Source: Vicinamibacteria bacterium (GTDB lineage Bacteria > Acidobacteriota > Vicinamibacteria > Fen-336 > JAGNNV01). Taken from it: a DNA stretch of 8,637 nt. Every line of letters starts with the position of its first letter. The first letter of the stretch is position 1. Below, piece after piece: positions 7,755-8,637 of the stretch. Below the pieces are notes generated by a model. That model had not been told where the DNA came from and did no database searches. It saw nothing but the letters and a program-made list of their open reading frames with translations. The DNA is taken from NCBI GenBank assembly GCA_016650185.1, contig JAENWE010000426.1, positions 1 through 8,637 of the forward strand, written 5' to 3'. Position numbers and translations under genes: made by a program.

Positions 7755-8637
7755 GACGCGGCCCCCGAGGCCTTCTTCTGTTCCAGCATCTGGAAGTACG
7801 ACTCCAGCCGGTTCTTGATGTTGGCGGCGGAGAAATAGCGCGGATCCACCAGATCGCTCTCGATGAAGCCGCCGGGTTTGCCCACCCGCCCCTCCACTTC
7901 GCGCAGCATGTGGAGCTGGCCCGCGCTGAAGGAGTTGCAACTCTTCACCGAGTTGATCAGGAAGCCGTCGGCGGAGTACTCCTTCACGTAACGGGAGATC
8001 ATGTCGACCCGACTGGGCAGGTTGAGATTGGTGTAGCAGCCGAGGCAGTAGTCGGCGAGAGTCTCGATCGGGTGGGTTGGATCGTGGCGGAAGCCGAGGT
8101 CGTAGACGCCGCCCACCTTGGTGTAGGTCGAGGCCACGACCACCGCGCCCTCGTCCACGAACATCTTCCAGAACTGGCGGAAACTCGTCCAGTTGGGAGG
8201 TCCCTCCACCACGATGCGGTACTTCTCCTCCGTCATCTCGCCTTCCGGCGTCACCGGCCCCGCTCCGGCCTTGATCCGCTCCTCGATCTCCGCGCGCAGT
8301 TCCTCATAGTAGAGAACCGCGTCCTGCGTGCCTCGGAAGGCGGTGAAGATGGGGCCGATATAATAGACGCCGCCAAAGTAGGCGTCGATGGGCGAGGGCC
8401 GGCGCTTGGCCGATTGAAGCACCCACACGAGATTGTCCTCGGCCTTCGCCGACCGGGTCAGGATCTCCTTGAGCCGGTCTTCGTCGTAGGCCTTGCCGCT
8501 GATCTTCTCGAGCGCTGGAATCAGTTTCTTCTTGATCTGCTCGACCACGTACTGACGCATGGAGTCGGTGATCTTCCCGTCGCCCTGGTAGGGCACATGG
8601 AGCATGACCACCGGGGCCTGGTATTCCTCGCGCAGCA
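7751..8637 (-). CDS. bcrB: Benzoyl-CoA reductase beta subunit, C-terminal two thirds
   Basis: This is the 3' part of a gene that continues beyond the right edge. The frame is open to the end of the window; the GTG at 8611 is an internal Val codon, not the start. About 294 residues are visible of the roughly 435 usual for BcrB/BadE. Diagnostic blocks are VPYQGDGKIT, DAYFGGVYYIGPIFTAFRGT, VVEGPPNW, VVASTYTKVGG, ADYCLGCYTN, NSVKSCNSFSAGQL, and ESDLVDPRYFSAANIKNRLE. These match BcrB/BadE of class I benzoyl-CoA reductases in the 2-hydroxyacyl-CoA dehydratase (HgdB/C-like) superfamily. The Cys residues in DYCLGCYTN and KSCNS are candidate [4Fe-4S] ligands. With the gamma subunit it forms the catalytic module that reduces benzoyl-CoA to cyclohexa-1,5-diene-1-carbonyl-CoA. 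Its stop overlaps the bcrA start. The gamma gene (bcrC) should lie immediately to the right of the window. Confidence 0.94.
   Translation of the reverse strand, partial: LREEYQAPVVMLHVPYQGDGKITDSMRQYVVEQIKKKLIPALEKISGKAYDEDRLKEILTRSAKAEDNLVWVLQSAKRRPSPIDAYFGGVYYIGPIFTAFRGTQDAVLYYEELRAEIEERIKAGAGPVTPEGEMTEEKYRIVVEGPPNWTSFRQFWKMFVDEGAVVVASTYTKVGGVYDLGFRHDPTHPIETLADYCLGCYTNLNLPSRVDMISRYVKEYSADGFLINSVKSCNSFSAGQLHMLREVEGRVGKPGGFIESDLVDPRYFSAANIKNRLESYFQMLEQKKASGAAS

Noticed and set aside
6324..7838. Long plus-strand open frame (504 codons) opposite bcrA and the end of bcrB
   Set aside because: It crosses the boundary of three well-supported minus-strand genes and shows no family similarity; it is a GC-bias shadow.
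7755..7940. N-terminal extension of bcrA
   Set aside because: The extra 62 residues lie inside the bcrB coding region in another frame and look random. The family N-terminus begins at the MKCAIGIDLGS start, which overlaps the bcrB stop.

Overview
The window is GC-rich bacterial DNA. It carries the 3' part of a large minus-strand operon for anaerobic aromatic degradation. Eight genes are read leftwards from about 8637 to 313, and the end of one unrelated plus-strand gene sits at the left edge. The diagnostic genes encode class I (ATP-dependent) benzoyl-CoA reductase of the Thauera bcr / Rhodopseudomonas bad subtype. The host is therefore probably an anaerobic or facultatively anaerobic Gram-negative bacterium. 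The NrfJ-like left-edge gene is reminiscent of Desulfobacterota or Myxococcota, but I cannot fix the phylum from this window.

Region 1 (8637-5597) holds the reductase genes in the order beta (bcrB, truncated by the window end), alpha (bcrA) and delta (bcrD). The gamma subunit (bcrC) is expected just beyond the right edge. Region 2 (5600-4872) is a short-chain dehydrogenase whose start overlaps the end of bcrD; it probably oxidises or reduces a hydroxyacyl-/ketoacyl-CoA intermediate. Region 3 (4856-3889) is a GNAT acetyltransferase overlapping an Rrf2-family regulator. In R. palustris the GNAT BadL makes acetamidobenzoates that release the Rrf2 repressor BadM from the reductase operon, so this pair looks like the same small-molecule circuit built into the operon. 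Region 4 (3800-313) is an acyl-CoA ligase overlapping a thiamine-diphosphate enzyme of the ILVBL/HACL2 (2-hydroxyacyl-CoA lyase) type. Together they look like a module that activates a 2-hydroxy acid and cleaves it to an aldehyde plus formyl-CoA.

Four junctions are 4-base overlaps (ATGA at 7754, 5600 and 2073; GTGA at 4329) and two more have gaps of 10 and 15 bases. The only larger gap is 88 bases (3801-3888), in front of the ligase. This architecture argues for co-transcription of regions 1-3 and probably of all eight genes. The operon ends 56 bases from the convergent plus-strand gene. No RNA genes, mobile elements, CRISPR arrays or long repeats were seen.
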